Origin: Deltaproteobacteria bacterium
GTDB taxonomy: Bacteria; Desulfobacterota; Desulfarculia; Adiutricales; Adiutricaceae
Assembly: GCA_031269135.1 (NCBI GenBank)
Contig: JAISZP010000128.1
Coordinates: forward strand, 1 to 5,619
Reading direction: 5' to 3'
DNA length: 5,619 bases
Of this stretch, positions 1 to 5,434 are shown piece after piece (within the stretch, counting starts at the first letter, position 1; each line of letters opens with the position of its first letter). Position numbers and translations under genes: made by a program. Below the pieces are notes generated by a model. That model worked only from the letters and a program-made list of their open reading frames with translations. It was not told the DNA's origin and made no database searches.

Positions 1-23
1 CGTTCCGACGCGCTCTCGACATG

Positions 24-63
24 AAGCAGCCTGCGGCTAAAACAGCCTGCAAAAAGCAGCCTG
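24..63. repeat. Short direct repeats of CAGCCTG
   Basis: AAGCAGCCTG occurs at 24-33 and again, identically, at 54-63. A third partial copy, CAGCCTGC, lies at 43-50. All three have the same orientation, so they do not pair with each other. The first copy runs into a small inverted repeat, AGCC-TGC-GGCT, at 28-38. No function is evident. Confidence 0.6.
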
Positions 64-186
64 TGTTAAGGACGATCTTCGAGGCTGCCGGGTTGAGATA
101 TTTTTGCCGGAAGGTAGAACTTGCCGATTTTTGACGGGTATGATTGTCTCATGATTACCGAAAATGGATATATTGTCGAGTCTATT

Positions 187-228
187 CGTAAAATTTTGGT
201 CGTAAAATTAAGGTCGTTAAAATTAGGC
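187..228. repeat. Three tandem degenerate 14-bp units
   Basis: Three units follow without a gap: CGTAAAATTTTGGT (187-200), CGTAAAATTAAGGT (201-214) and CGTTAAAATTAGGC (215-228). The first two match at 12 of 14 positions. The third fits after a one-base shift. The unit length is not a multiple of three and the array is AT-rich, which argues against selection on protein sequence. It could be simple slippage or a cluster of binding sites. Confidence 0.7.
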
Positions 229-420
229 GCGTTTTTGTAAGACGATGCGCACTGAAAGGGAAAAAAATTCTATTTCAGGTAAAAGCGCTCGACAAATTCA
301 GCGACGCGCGGTCTTAATTCGGCCTATCTTGCTTCGGCAAAGCCGCCGTTATTTGCAGGACAAAGCTGACCGTCTATTATCGGACATTTCGAGTCGGCCT
401 TAGTCTTCTTGGCGTTAGGC

Positions 421-458
421 TAAAATAAAGCCCCTGGCTTACTGATAAGCAGGGGCTT
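421..458 (-). terminator. Intrinsic terminator of rpmB
   Basis: AAGCCCCT (428-435) pairs with AGGGGCTT (451-458). GCTT (437-440) pairs with AAGC (447-450) around a single bulged G at 436, leaving a six-base loop. This gives a stem of about 12 bp. On the minus strand the stem is followed by a U-rich run (TATTTTA at 427-421), the layout of a Rho-independent terminator for a leftward transcript. It lies about 70 bases past the rpmB stop. On the plus strand no T tract follows, so it acts in one direction. Confidence 0.8.
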
Positions 459-478
459 AATAGTTCGTTACATATCCC

Positions 479-494
479 GCGCTCTGGCGAGCGC
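479..494 (-). other. Stem-loop in the rpmB 3' untranslated region
   Basis: GCGCTC (479-484) and GAGCGC (489-494) form a perfect 6-bp stem with a four-base loop, 32 bases past the rpmB stop. No U tract follows on the minus strand, so it is not itself a terminator. It may stabilise the 3' end ahead of the true terminator at 421-458. Confidence 0.5.
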
Positions 495-526
495 AGTCCA
501 AACATAAACTAAACGACAGCTGAGAT

Positions 527-751
527 TTACTCTTTCGGTTTGACCTGGGACAAATCTCTAGGCGCAGGCTTCACCACTTTGCCTGATTTCAAGCATTGGG
601 CGCATACCCGCACTTTAGTGGCCCGACCATCGACTTGGTGCCGGACGGACTGAAGGTTGGGTCGCCATATCTTTTTGGTCTTGTTGTTCGCGTGAGAAAC
701 GTTGTGGCCGTTCTGAGGGGTTTTGCCGCAAAATTCACATACCCGGGACAT
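527..751 (-). CDS. rpmB: 50S ribosomal protein L28 (zinc-ribbon form)
   Basis: This is a 74-residue protein of the L28 family, a small basic component of the large ribosomal subunit. It opens with [10 protein letters not shown] and continues with the conserved [11 protein letters not shown] segment (about 17-27), then WRPNLQ (29-34) and [14 protein letters not shown] (46-59). Cys5/Cys8 and Cys50/Cys53 form two CxxC pairs, so this is the zinc-binding form rather than the cysteine-free form of Escherichia coli. The length is normal for the short bacterial type. The ATG start is fixed by the N-terminal match and by a strong GGAGG nine bases upstream. It lies 190 bases after metW in the same direction, probably with its own promoter, and ends before a stem-loop terminator. 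Confidence 0.97.
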   Translation of the reverse strand: MSRVCEFCGKTPQNGHNVSHANNKTKKIWRPNLQSVRHQVDGRATKVRVCAQCLKSGKVVKPAPRDLSQVKPKE

Positions 752-760
752 ATTTCAAAT

Positions 761-765
761 CCTCC
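761..765 (-). promoter_or_regulatory. Ribosome binding site of rpmB
   Basis: On the minus strand GGAGG is followed by nine bases and the ATG at 749-751. It is the strongest Shine-Dalgarno in the window, as expected for a ribosomal protein gene. Confidence 0.85.
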
Positions 766-807
766 ATCAATAGCGGTTCCTCGCCCGGATAAACCGGAAA
801 CTGGAAA

Positions 808-850
808 AGTATCACAATTCGCCAAGAGGCGCAAGCTTTTTTTTAAGTTG
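808..850 (-). promoter_or_regulatory. Possible promoter of rpmB
   Basis: On the minus strand TGTGATACT resembles an extended -10 (TGn plus GATACT, 808-813). A poor -35 candidate, TTGCGC (829-834), lies 15 bases upstream. Just above it is an A-rich stretch with eight consecutive A (837-844) that could serve as an UP element. The 190-base gap after metW and the separate terminator suggest rpmB has its own promoter, but the -35 match is weak and the exact site is uncertain. Confidence 0.3.
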
Positions 851-908
851 TTTCGGCCCAATTTCGGTCGTCTTTCTGAAGTCGACCTTAGATCATCGGC
901 CTTTTCGC

Positions 909-920
909 GGTCTATAGACC
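909..920. repeat. 12-bp perfect palindrome GGTCTATAGACC
   Basis: GGTCTATAGACC is a perfect 12-bp palindrome, 22 bases past the metW stop and about 160 bases upstream of the rpmB start. With no loop it suits a dimeric DNA-binding protein better than a hairpin. It shares the word GGYCTATAG with sites upstream of the phosphatase-metX operon and at the start of the HD-GYP gene. Confidence 0.5.
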
Positions 921-941
921 CTGGGCGCAGTCTCAAGGCGC

Positions 942-1709
942 CTAACAGATCTTTTCCAAAAAGAAAATGGCTTCTTCGGTGACAAGGTTATCTTGTTCCG
1001 TTATCGGGCTTATGTTCCCGCCGCTGAGACCGTAAGCGGCGTTGACCTTGACTTGATTGGCTCTGCACCAGTCCATGAAGTCGGTAAGGGTCAATACGCG
1101 AATGTTCGGGGTGTCGTACCACTGATACGGAAGACTCGGACTTATAGGCATGCGTCCGCCTATCGACAGATCGAATCTAATCCGCCAGTGGCCGAAATTC
1201 GGAAACGAGACTATGCTTTTCTTTCCCACTCTCAGCATCTGGGCCAATACGCCGATGGGATCCTTCAAGGTCTGGATGGTGCTCTCCAATATGACGTAGT
1301 CGAAGCTTTGATCGCTGAAGTCTCCCAAGACTTCGGAGAGATCGATGTTTAAGACCGGCACCCCCATATCCATGGCCGCCATGGCGGCCGCAGGATCCAC
1401 TTCCACGGCTTGACCGGTCACTCCCATCTCCTTTATCAAGCGCCCCAAAAGCTGGCCGTCGCCGCATCCCAGGTCTAAAACGTAGGAATTTCTAGGGATC
1501 TGATCCAATATGACCCGGTCCTGCCAACGATACCATATCTCATAGCTCGTCGTCGCTCCCCCGTAAGCCTTAGTCAAAACTTCCAGCAAGCTTTTGTTGA
1601 GATCCACCGCTCCATGAGCTATGGCGCCGCCGGAAGCGACCGCGTCATTGGAAGCGGAAGCTTTCACCGCATCGAAAGCCGCTTTTATTTTATCGATAGC
1701 TTGACTCAA
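942..1709 (-). CDS. metW: MetW, methionine biosynthesis protein (SAM-methyltransferase fold)
   Basis: This 255-residue protein is MetW, the class I methyltransferase-fold partner of MetX. The SAM-binding motif I is LDLGCGDG (78-85), and the acidic VEVD end of strand 2 is at 102-105. The family signatures SFPNFGHWRIR (168-178) and LPYQWYDTPNI (193-203) are clear. MetW is known to influence MetX-dependent methionine synthesis; I recall reports that it binds and modulates MetX, but its chemical reaction is not settled. The start is a TTG at 1707-1709, with AGAGG five bases upstream; there is no in-frame ATG before the core. About 55 residues, alanine-rich and partly helical in character, precede the conserved fold, making it longer than the roughly 200 residues usual for the family. 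It follows metX after 11 bases. Confidence 0.93.
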   Translation of the reverse strand: MSQAIDKIKAAFDAVKASASNDAVASGGAIAHGAVDLNKSLLEVLTKAYGGATTSYEIWYRWQDRVILDQIPRNSYVLDLGCGDGQLLGRLIKEMGVTGQAVEVDPAAAMAAMDMGVPVLNIDLSEVLGDFSDQSFDYVILESTIQTLKDPIGVLAQMLRVGKKSIVSFPNFGHWRIRFDLSIGGRMPISPSLPYQWYDTPNIRVLTLTDFMDWCRANQVKVNAAYGLSGGNISPITEQDNLVTEEAIFFLEKIC

Positions 1710-1714
1710 TTAAA

Positions 1715-1719
1715 CCTCT
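1715..1719 (-). promoter_or_regulatory. Ribosome binding site fixing the TTG start of metW
   Basis: On the minus strand AGAGG is followed by TTTAA and the TTG at 1707-1709, a good five-base spacing. It fills the 11-base gap after the metX stop. The next in-frame ATG lies inside the methyltransferase core, so this site supports a TTG start. Confidence 0.7.
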
Positions 1720-1720
1720 T

Positions 1721-2917
1721 TCAGTCGTTTTTAAGAAAACTTTTTATCAGGCGCATTACCGCCTCCGTTTCCACCAAAAACGCGTCATGCCCGTATTTCG
1801 ACGGGATATTGACGTAAGTGACGGGACGCCTGGCGTAACACATCGCCGAAACCAATTCGCGGCAAAGTTCCGGAGGAAAGAGCCAGTCGGAAGTGAACGA
1901 CACTACGATGGTCCTGGCTTTGATTTTGGAGGCGGTGACCCTCAAGTCGCCTTGCCCCCACTGTTCGGCGGCGTCATAGTAATCCATGGCCCGAGTGAGA
2001 TAGAGGTAGCTGTTGGGGTCGTAGCGTTTCACGAAGCTCTCGGCCTGGTGATTTAAATAACTTTCCATCTCGAACTCGATGCCCGTCAAGGTGAAATCAG
2101 GACTCTGCTTGCCTCTGAGCCTTCTCCCGAATTTAAAACCCATGCTCTCTTCGGAAAGATAGGTTATTTGAGCCATCATGCGCGCCACAGCCAAGCCGGC
2201 CAGAGGGCGCCGAGAGTCGTAGTAATTGCCGTTATTGAAGTTGGCGTCATGGATGATCGAATGGCGCCCGACCGCGTTGAACGCCAAACCCTGGGTCGTC
2301 ACCCTATGTCCGGCCGACAGGATTATGGCGCCCTCGACTCGATCCGGGTAGGCCAAAGCCATCTCCAGGGCCATCTGCCCGCCCATGGAGCCTCCCACTA
2401 CAGCTTTTAGGGAGGTCACGCCTAAGAGATCGAGCAGTTCCACCTGTTGCCTGGCCCAGTCGCCGACGGTCACCACCGGAAAACTCATGCCCCACGGCCT
2501 GGAGGTGGCCGGATTTATGGAAGACGGCCCGGTGGTGCCGTAACAACTTCCCAAGACGTTTACGCAGACCACGTAAAAGCGGTCGGTGTCTATGGCCTTG
2601 CCTGGGCCTATCATGGAATCCCACCAGCCGGGCTTGTTGCGGCGGTATTGCCTGAGCGGTCCTTGAGGATCGGGATCCCAGCCGGCCGCATGGGCGTCCC
2701 CGGTCAGAGCGTGACATACCAAAATCACGTTGTCTTTGTTGTGAGAGAGCTCTCCGTACGTCTCGTACTCCATCTCGACCGGGCCGATCTTTCCGCCGGA
2801 ATCGAGCTCGAAGAGCTTTTCGGTGAAAAGCGCGGCTTTTTTGGCCGTAGTCCAGCCCACCGATTGCGGATGGTCGGGCGGATGCATCTCCTTTAATGGT
2901 TCGCCGTCTATGCTCAT
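1721..2917 (-). CDS. metX: Homoserine O-acyltransferase (MetX)
   Basis: This 398-residue enzyme is an alpha/beta-hydrolase of the MetX family. It transfers an acyl group from acyl-CoA to the hydroxyl of L-homoserine, the first committed step to methionine, in the cytoplasm. Visible motifs are HALTGDAHAAG (69-79), the nucleophile elbow VGGSMGG with Ser177, Asp344 in FTSDWLFPP and His377 in KYGHDAF, which together form the catalytic triad. The length is typical. The ATG overlaps the TGA of the upstream phosphatase gene as ATGA, so translation is probably coupled; GAAGG is 13 bases upstream and weak. A second ATG at codon 11 has AAAGGAG directly against it, with no spacer. Acetyl versus succinyl donor is open; Leu346 after DW resembles acetyl types as I recall, while Pseudomonas succinyl enzymes have Arg there. 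Confidence 0.96.
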   Translation of the reverse strand: MSIDGEPLKEMHPPDHPQSVGWTTAKKAALFTEKLFELDSGGKIGPVEMEYETYGELSHNKDNVILVCHALTGDAHAAGWDPDPQGPLRQYRRNKPGWWDSMIGPGKAIDTDRFYVVCVNVLGSCYGTTGPSSINPATSRPWGMSFPVVTVGDWARQQVELLDLLGVTSLKAVVGGSMGGQMALEMALAYPDRVEGAIILSAGHRVTTQGLAFNAVGRHSIIHDANFNNGNYYDSRRPLAGLAVARMMAQITYLSEESMGFKFGRRLRGKQSPDFTLTGIEFEMESYLNHQAESFVKRYDPNSYLYLTRAMDYYDAAEQWGQGDLRVTASKIKARTIVVSFTSDWLFPPELCRELVSAMCYARRPVTYVNIPSKYGHDAFLVETEAVMRLIKSFLKND

Positions 2918-3585
2918 GATTGCGCCGGAACCTTCAAGCGCTCGAAACCTGGGCCTGATTGACGATACCCGCTGGGTCCCAAGTAACCGTTGACCAACCT
3001 TACGTTAAGTCCGCCGCCCTGATGAACGTCGAGAACGTTCAGACTGGCGAAGTCCTGCTCGAAAGCCCACATGGCGTAATTCGACAGGCTCAATAGAGAA
3101 GCTAAAATAGCCCTCATGACCCCTGAGTGAGAGAAAAGAATTATCTGGCCGGTAGGGTGTTTGGCTAAAAGAGCGCTCAAGTGCTTATCGATTCTTTCTC
3201 TAAAAGAAGTCGCCGATTCTCCGTTGGGAAAGGTGAAGTCTCCATTTTGCGGTTTGACGATGTCGTCGGCTATCTGCGGGAAAACTTCCACTATCTTTTT
3301 GTACGGCATTCCCTCGCAATCGCCGAAATTCATCTCTCGGAATCCCTCCAATTGGGTGTGCTCCACCTTAGTCCAATTCGACAGAACTTTCGCTCCATAG
3401 CTGGCCCTTTGGAGATCGCTAGAATATATGGCGTCGAACTTCAGGTCCTTAATCGCCTCTACCGCCTCTTCAAGCTGCAAGCGTCCTTTTTCGGAGAGCG
3501 CGACGTCGGTCCACCCGTTAAAAGTGTAATTATAATAATTAATGGTCTCGCCATGTCTGACGCAGTAAAAACGTAAAAAAGCCAT
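2914..3585 (-). CDS. Histidine phosphatase family protein (phosphoglycerate-mutase-like)
   Basis: This 223-residue protein belongs to the histidine phosphatase (branch 1) superfamily. The phosphate-accepting His is His11 in the RHGET motif (10-14), with Arg10. Arg60 (SSDLQRA), Glu84 (REMNFGDCEG) and His153 (FSHSGVMR) complete the expected active site, so it should be active. No signal peptide or membrane segment is seen. The family includes cofactor-dependent mutases, alpha-ribazole phosphatase (CobC), phosphoserine phosphatases and broad phosphatases, and the sequence alone does not choose between them. The length fits a phosphatase better than a full-size GpmA mutase. It is the first gene of the metX-metW operon and overlaps metX by four bases. 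The ATG has AAAGG at five bases, and a good promoter lies just upstream. Confidence 0.9.
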   Translation of the reverse strand: MAFLRFYCVRHGETINYYNYTFNGWTDVALSEKGRLQLEEAVEAIKDLKFDAIYSSDLQRASYGAKVLSNWTKVEHTQLEGFREMNFGDCEGMPYKKIVEVFPQIADDIVKPQNGDFTFPNGESATSFRERIDKHLSALLAKHPTGQIILFSHSGVMRAILASLLSLSNYAMWAFEQDFASLNVLDVHQGGGLNVRLVNGYLGPSGYRQSGPGFERLKVPAQS

Positions 3586-3590
3586 AAAAA

Positions 3591-3595
3591 CCTTT
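3591..3595 (-). promoter_or_regulatory. Ribosome binding site of the phosphatase gene
   Basis: On the minus strand AAAGG is followed by TTTTT and the ATG at 3583-3585. The site lies at the edge of the palindrome TTTCGGCCGAAA (3593-3604), so a protein or hairpin there could mask translation initiation. Confidence 0.7.
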
Positions 3596-3604
3596 CGGCC
3601 GAAA
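3593..3604. promoter_or_regulatory. Palindrome TTTCGGCCGAAA in the operon leader
   Basis: This is a perfect 12-bp palindrome, about +9 to +20 from the start inferred for the promoter at 3620-3647. It overlaps the Shine-Dalgarno of the phosphatase gene. It could be an operator just downstream of the start site, or a weak stem with a GGCC loop. No known regulator motif is recognised. Confidence 0.35.
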
Positions 3605-3619
3605 AGTGAACGACGGATG

Positions 3620-3647
3620 CTTAAACCGTTTTCGGTATTTTAGTCAA
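3620..3647 (-). promoter_or_regulatory. Promoter of the phosphatase-metX-metW operon
   Basis: On the minus strand TTGACT (3642-3647, five of six matches to the sigma-70 -35) is followed by a 16-base spacer and TTTAAG (3620-3625, four of six matches to the -10). The expected start near 3612 leaves a leader of about 27 bases, too short for a SAM riboswitch. The -35 box lies inside one copy of a tandem 25-bp repeat. Confidence 0.6.
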
Positions 3648-3687
3648 GATTAGGACCTCGGCGTTTAGTCAAGATAGGACCAAGGCC
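3639..3687. repeat. Tandem 25/24-bp direct repeat at the operon promoter
   Basis: Two adjacent copies share TTTAGTCAAGAT(T)AGGACC. The first is 3639-3663 and the second 3664-3687. They differ by one deleted T and three substitutions. Each copy contains AGTCAA, which reads as the -35-like TTGACT on the minus strand; only the copy at 3642-3647 has a suitable -10 at the right distance. The second copy may be a leftover of duplication or a second regulator site. Confidence 0.8.
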
Positions 3688-3709
3688 TATAGGAAAATGG
3701 GCGGGATGA

Positions 3710-5011
3710 TCATTCGGGTTTGACGGCGGATTGCGACTTGAGCGATATGGAGATCTCGCTTTGGTGCTCGGCTTGGCTGGCGTTCCAAATGCGCTGCAAT
3801 TCCGGCAAATCGGCCAAAAAGACGTCGACTACGTCCGGATCGAAGTGCTGAGCGCGACCGTCCGTTATGATGGATATCGCTTGATCCGCGCTAAAGGCGG
3901 GTTTATAGGGGCGCCTCGACATCAAGGCGTCAAAGACGTCGGCGACCGCCACGATCCTTCCGGCTAGAGGGATCTTATGGCCCTTGAGGCCCCGCGGGTA
4001 GCCGGAGCCGTCGAATTTTTCATGGTGAGTGACGGCGATGACTTCACCGAGTCTTAAAAATCCTATGTCGGAATTTTCCAAGATCTTTCCGCCGTAAACC
4101 GTGTGCAGTCTCATGACGGCCCACTCTTCTTCCGTCAGCGGGCCGTTTTTCAGAAGTATCCTGTCCGGTATGCCGATTTTCCCGATATCATGCATGGGGG
4201 AGGCATAGAGGATGCTCTCCACGGTCGTGCTCGACAAGCCCATTCTGTCGGCTATTCTCGCCGATATCCGGCTCATGGATATGATGTGCGCCCCAGTGTC
4301 CTCGTCCTTAAATTCCGCCGCCCTCGACAACCTAAAGATCGTCTCCAGAGAAGCCCCTCTTAGTTTTTCGTGAGCCTTGGCCAACATCTTGTTGGTTTCT
4401 TGGATCTCCAGAGTGCGCCTGCGGACCTCCGATTCAAGCTCATGGCGGTAGTTGATCATGTGGTCGTTGTAGGCTTTGACTTTAAGTAAAGAGCGGACTC
4501 GAGCCCGCAGTTCCATGCGGTCGACTGGTTTGCTTAAAAAATCATCAGCCCCCACCTCGAGCGCCTTCACTCTATCGTTTACGTCTTGCAGCGCGGTCAC
4601 CATGACGATGGGGACCATGGCGAATTTCTCGTCTTGTTTAAGCCGATTCACGACCTCGAAACCGTTCATGCCCGGCATCATGATATCCAACAAAATCAAA
4701 TCCGGCGGGGTCTCATGAACTTTCGACAGGCACTCTTCCCCGTTATTGGCCAAAATAACCTCATACCCCTGCGGTTTAAGCATGGCGGCGATGAGTTTAA
4801 GATTCAGCTTTTCATCATCGACCACCATGACTCTCGGCATTTTTACTTCAGAGTGGTAGCCGTCGATTTTTGTTTCGGGAACAGTTGCGGTCATAAGATT
4901 AATATTTAAGTCCGTTATACCGGCGAGCGCCTCGTCTCGTCGGCAAGGGTTTGTCATTATAGCCGGAGATGAATGGTTGACGAAACATGTGCGGCGACCG
5001 GGATATGTCAT
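3710..5011 (-). CDS. Response regulator with HD-GYP domain (likely cyclic-di-GMP phosphodiesterase)
   Basis: The protein has 433 residues from the first ATG. A receiver domain runs from about 58 to 177, with Asp65/Asp66, phospho-acceptor Asp109 (LLDIMMPG), Thr139 and Lys161. A helical, probably coiled-coil linker follows (about 183-220). The HD-GYP domain (about 221-405) has HD at 274-275 in MHDIGKIGIP, HHEKFDGSGYP (329-339) with GYP intact, and HFDP at 389-392. This is the RpfG type, which hydrolyses cyclic-di-GMP, so phosphorylation of Asp109 probably tunes turnover. No partner kinase is in the window. The start is uncertain: ATG codons 1, 19, 40 and 58 are in frame, none with a strong Shine-Dalgarno. 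Codon 58 abuts the receiver domain and has a weak GAAG. No terminator is seen after the stop. Confidence 0.94.
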   Translation of the reverse strand: MTYPGRRTCFVNHSSPAIMTNPCRRDEALAGITDLNINLMTATVPETKIDGYHSEVKMPRVMVVDDEKLNLKLIAAMLKPQGYEVILANNGEECLSKVHETPPDLILLDIMMPGMNGFEVVNRLKQDEKFAMVPIVMVTALQDVNDRVKALEVGADDFLSKPVDRMELRARVRSLLKVKAYNDHMINYRHELESEVRRRTLEIQETNKMLAKAHEKLRGASLETIFRLSRAAEFKDEDTGAHIISMSRISARIADRMGLSSTTVESILYASPMHDIGKIGIPDRILLKNGPLTEEEWAVMRLHTVYGGKILENSDIGFLRLGEVIAVTHHEKFDGSGYPRGLKGHKIPLAGRIVAVADVFDALMSRRPYKPAFSADQAISIITDGRAQHFDPDVVDVFLADLPELQRIWNASQAEHQSEISISLKSQSAVKPE

Positions 5012-5037
5012 GGATCGCGGCGGCCTATAGCCATGAC
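5007..5037. promoter_or_regulatory. Inverted repeat at the start of the HD-GYP transcription unit
   Basis: GTCATGG (5007-5013) and CCATGAC (5031-5037) are perfect 7-base arms 17 bases apart. They sit just downstream of the -10 box at 5042-5047, so the pair would lie at about the transcription start. The left arm contains the first ATG of the gene. It could be an operator or a 5' hairpin hiding that start codon. Confidence 0.45.
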
Positions 5038-5041
5038 GCCA

Positions 5042-5070
5042 ATAATAAACTAAAAATCAGGCTCTGTCCA
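5042..5070 (-). promoter_or_regulatory. Promoter of the HD-GYP gene
   Basis: On the minus strand TGGACA (5065-5070, five of six -35 matches) is followed by a 17-base spacer and TATTAT (5042-5047, five of six -10 matches). It is the best sigma-70 type promoter in the window. The start is expected near 5034-5037, giving a leader of about 25 bases to codon 1 or about 195 bases to codon 58. Confidence 0.65.
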
Positions 5071-5097
5071 AATTAAACTTGTCGGAGAGCTTTTTTT
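5061..5097 (+). terminator. Terminator-like hairpin on the plus strand
   Basis: GCTCT (5061-5065) and CC (5068-5069) can pair with GG (5084-5085) and AGAGC (5086-5090), with a two-base bulge. Seven T follow at 5091-5097. This has terminator form, but no plus-strand gene ends here; it could only stop antisense transcripts, or it may be chance. It overlaps the -35 of the minus-strand promoter. Confidence 0.25.
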
Positions 5098-5137
5098 AGC
5101 CACACAATCCAAAATAAAGCGGCTTTGATAGGCCTTC

Positions 5138-5157
5138 AAAAAGAACCAAAAAGAACT
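5138..5157. repeat. Tandem 10-bp repeat
   Basis: AAAAAGAACC (5138-5147) is followed directly by AAAAAGAACT (5148-5157), nine of ten bases identical. Probably simple slippage. Confidence 0.6.
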
Positions 5158-5225
5158 ATATTTGAACTTTTTGCGCAAGCTCGCTTGATTTTGGCCGCAA
5201 AAAAGCCTCTCACAGCCTTGATTGC

Positions 5226-5269
5226 GCCGACAATCGCAGTGAGAATAGGTAAAATAAGTTGTCGTCGGC
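5226..5269. repeat. Inverted repeat GCCGACAA / TTGTC-GTC-GGC
   Basis: GCCGACAA (5226-5233) can pair with TTGTC (5259-5263) and GGC (5267-5269), with GTC bulged out and a 25-base loop. It is one of several inverted repeats in the region built from GTCGGC/GCCGAC words. Confidence 0.4.
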
Positions 5270-5384
5270 TATCCGAACTCGACTCGCAAATCATAAAAGC
5301 GGCAACCGTCGGAGCCGACATATTTCCGCTGAAATTCCGCTAGCGGCATATAATCCGAAGAGCTTTCAAACAAATAGGCTGACG

Positions 5385-5434
5385 CAATCCAACAAGCGAA
5401 CAATCCAACAATCTAAGAATCCGACAAGCCTACG
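5385..5434. repeat. Degenerate 16-17-bp tandem repeats (CAATCCAACAA type)
   Basis: CAATCCAACAAGCGAA (5385-5400), CAATCCAACAATCTAAG (5401-5417) and AATCCGACAAGCCTACG (5418-5434) follow one another without a gap. The first 11 bases of the first two are identical and the third is diverged. Related CAATC words continue at 5441-5453. The units are too short and irregular for a CRISPR array. Confidence 0.6.

Larger units (their letters stand above)
1..420. other. Left-edge region without a supported gene
   Basis: No coding region can be supported here. One plus-strand frame is open from the window edge to a TGA at 132-134, with an internal ATG at 21, and could be the tail of a gene lying further left. 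Its predicted end is low in complexity and no Shine-Dalgarno precedes the ATG. On the minus strand an ATG at 20-22 reads out of the window as MSRARRN, with only a weak AGG 7 bases upstream. A 29-codon plus-strand ORF at 151-240 is probably chance. The stretch also holds three CAGCCTG copies near 24-63 and a three-unit tandem repeat at 187-228. I see no tRNA-like fold. Confidence 0.5.

Noticed and set aside
151..240. 29-codon plus-strand ORF (MITENGYIVESIRK...)
   Set aside because: The only purine-rich word upstream is 12 bases away, and much of the ORF overlaps the 14-bp tandem repeat, which shifts frame from unit to unit. Probably chance.
820..844. Plus-strand hairpin CGCC-AAGA-GGCG followed by eight T as a terminator
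   Set aside because: The stem has only four pairs and no plus-strand gene ends there; on the minus strand the run is poly-A and better read as an AT-rich element upstream of rpmB.
596..982. Plus-strand open frame of 128 codons across rpmB and the metW-rpmB gap
   Set aside because: Half of it is opposite rpmB and the product shows no recognisable pattern.
993..1352. Plus-strand open frame of 119 codons
   Set aside because: It lies opposite metW, whose MetW motifs are clear, and its product shows no domain.
2447..2896. Plus-strand open frame of 149 codons
   Set aside because: It lies opposite metX and reflects the base composition of a conserved gene; no ribosome site or motif supports it.
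2885..2899. AAAGGAG before the second ATG of metX as the true ribosome site
   Set aside because: It directly abuts the ATG with no spacer, and it is explained by codons for Leu-Lys-Glu; the ATGA overlap supports the first ATG.
3586..3709. SAM riboswitch before the metX operon
   Set aside because: The predicted leader is about 27 bases and no riboswitch core is seen in the gap.
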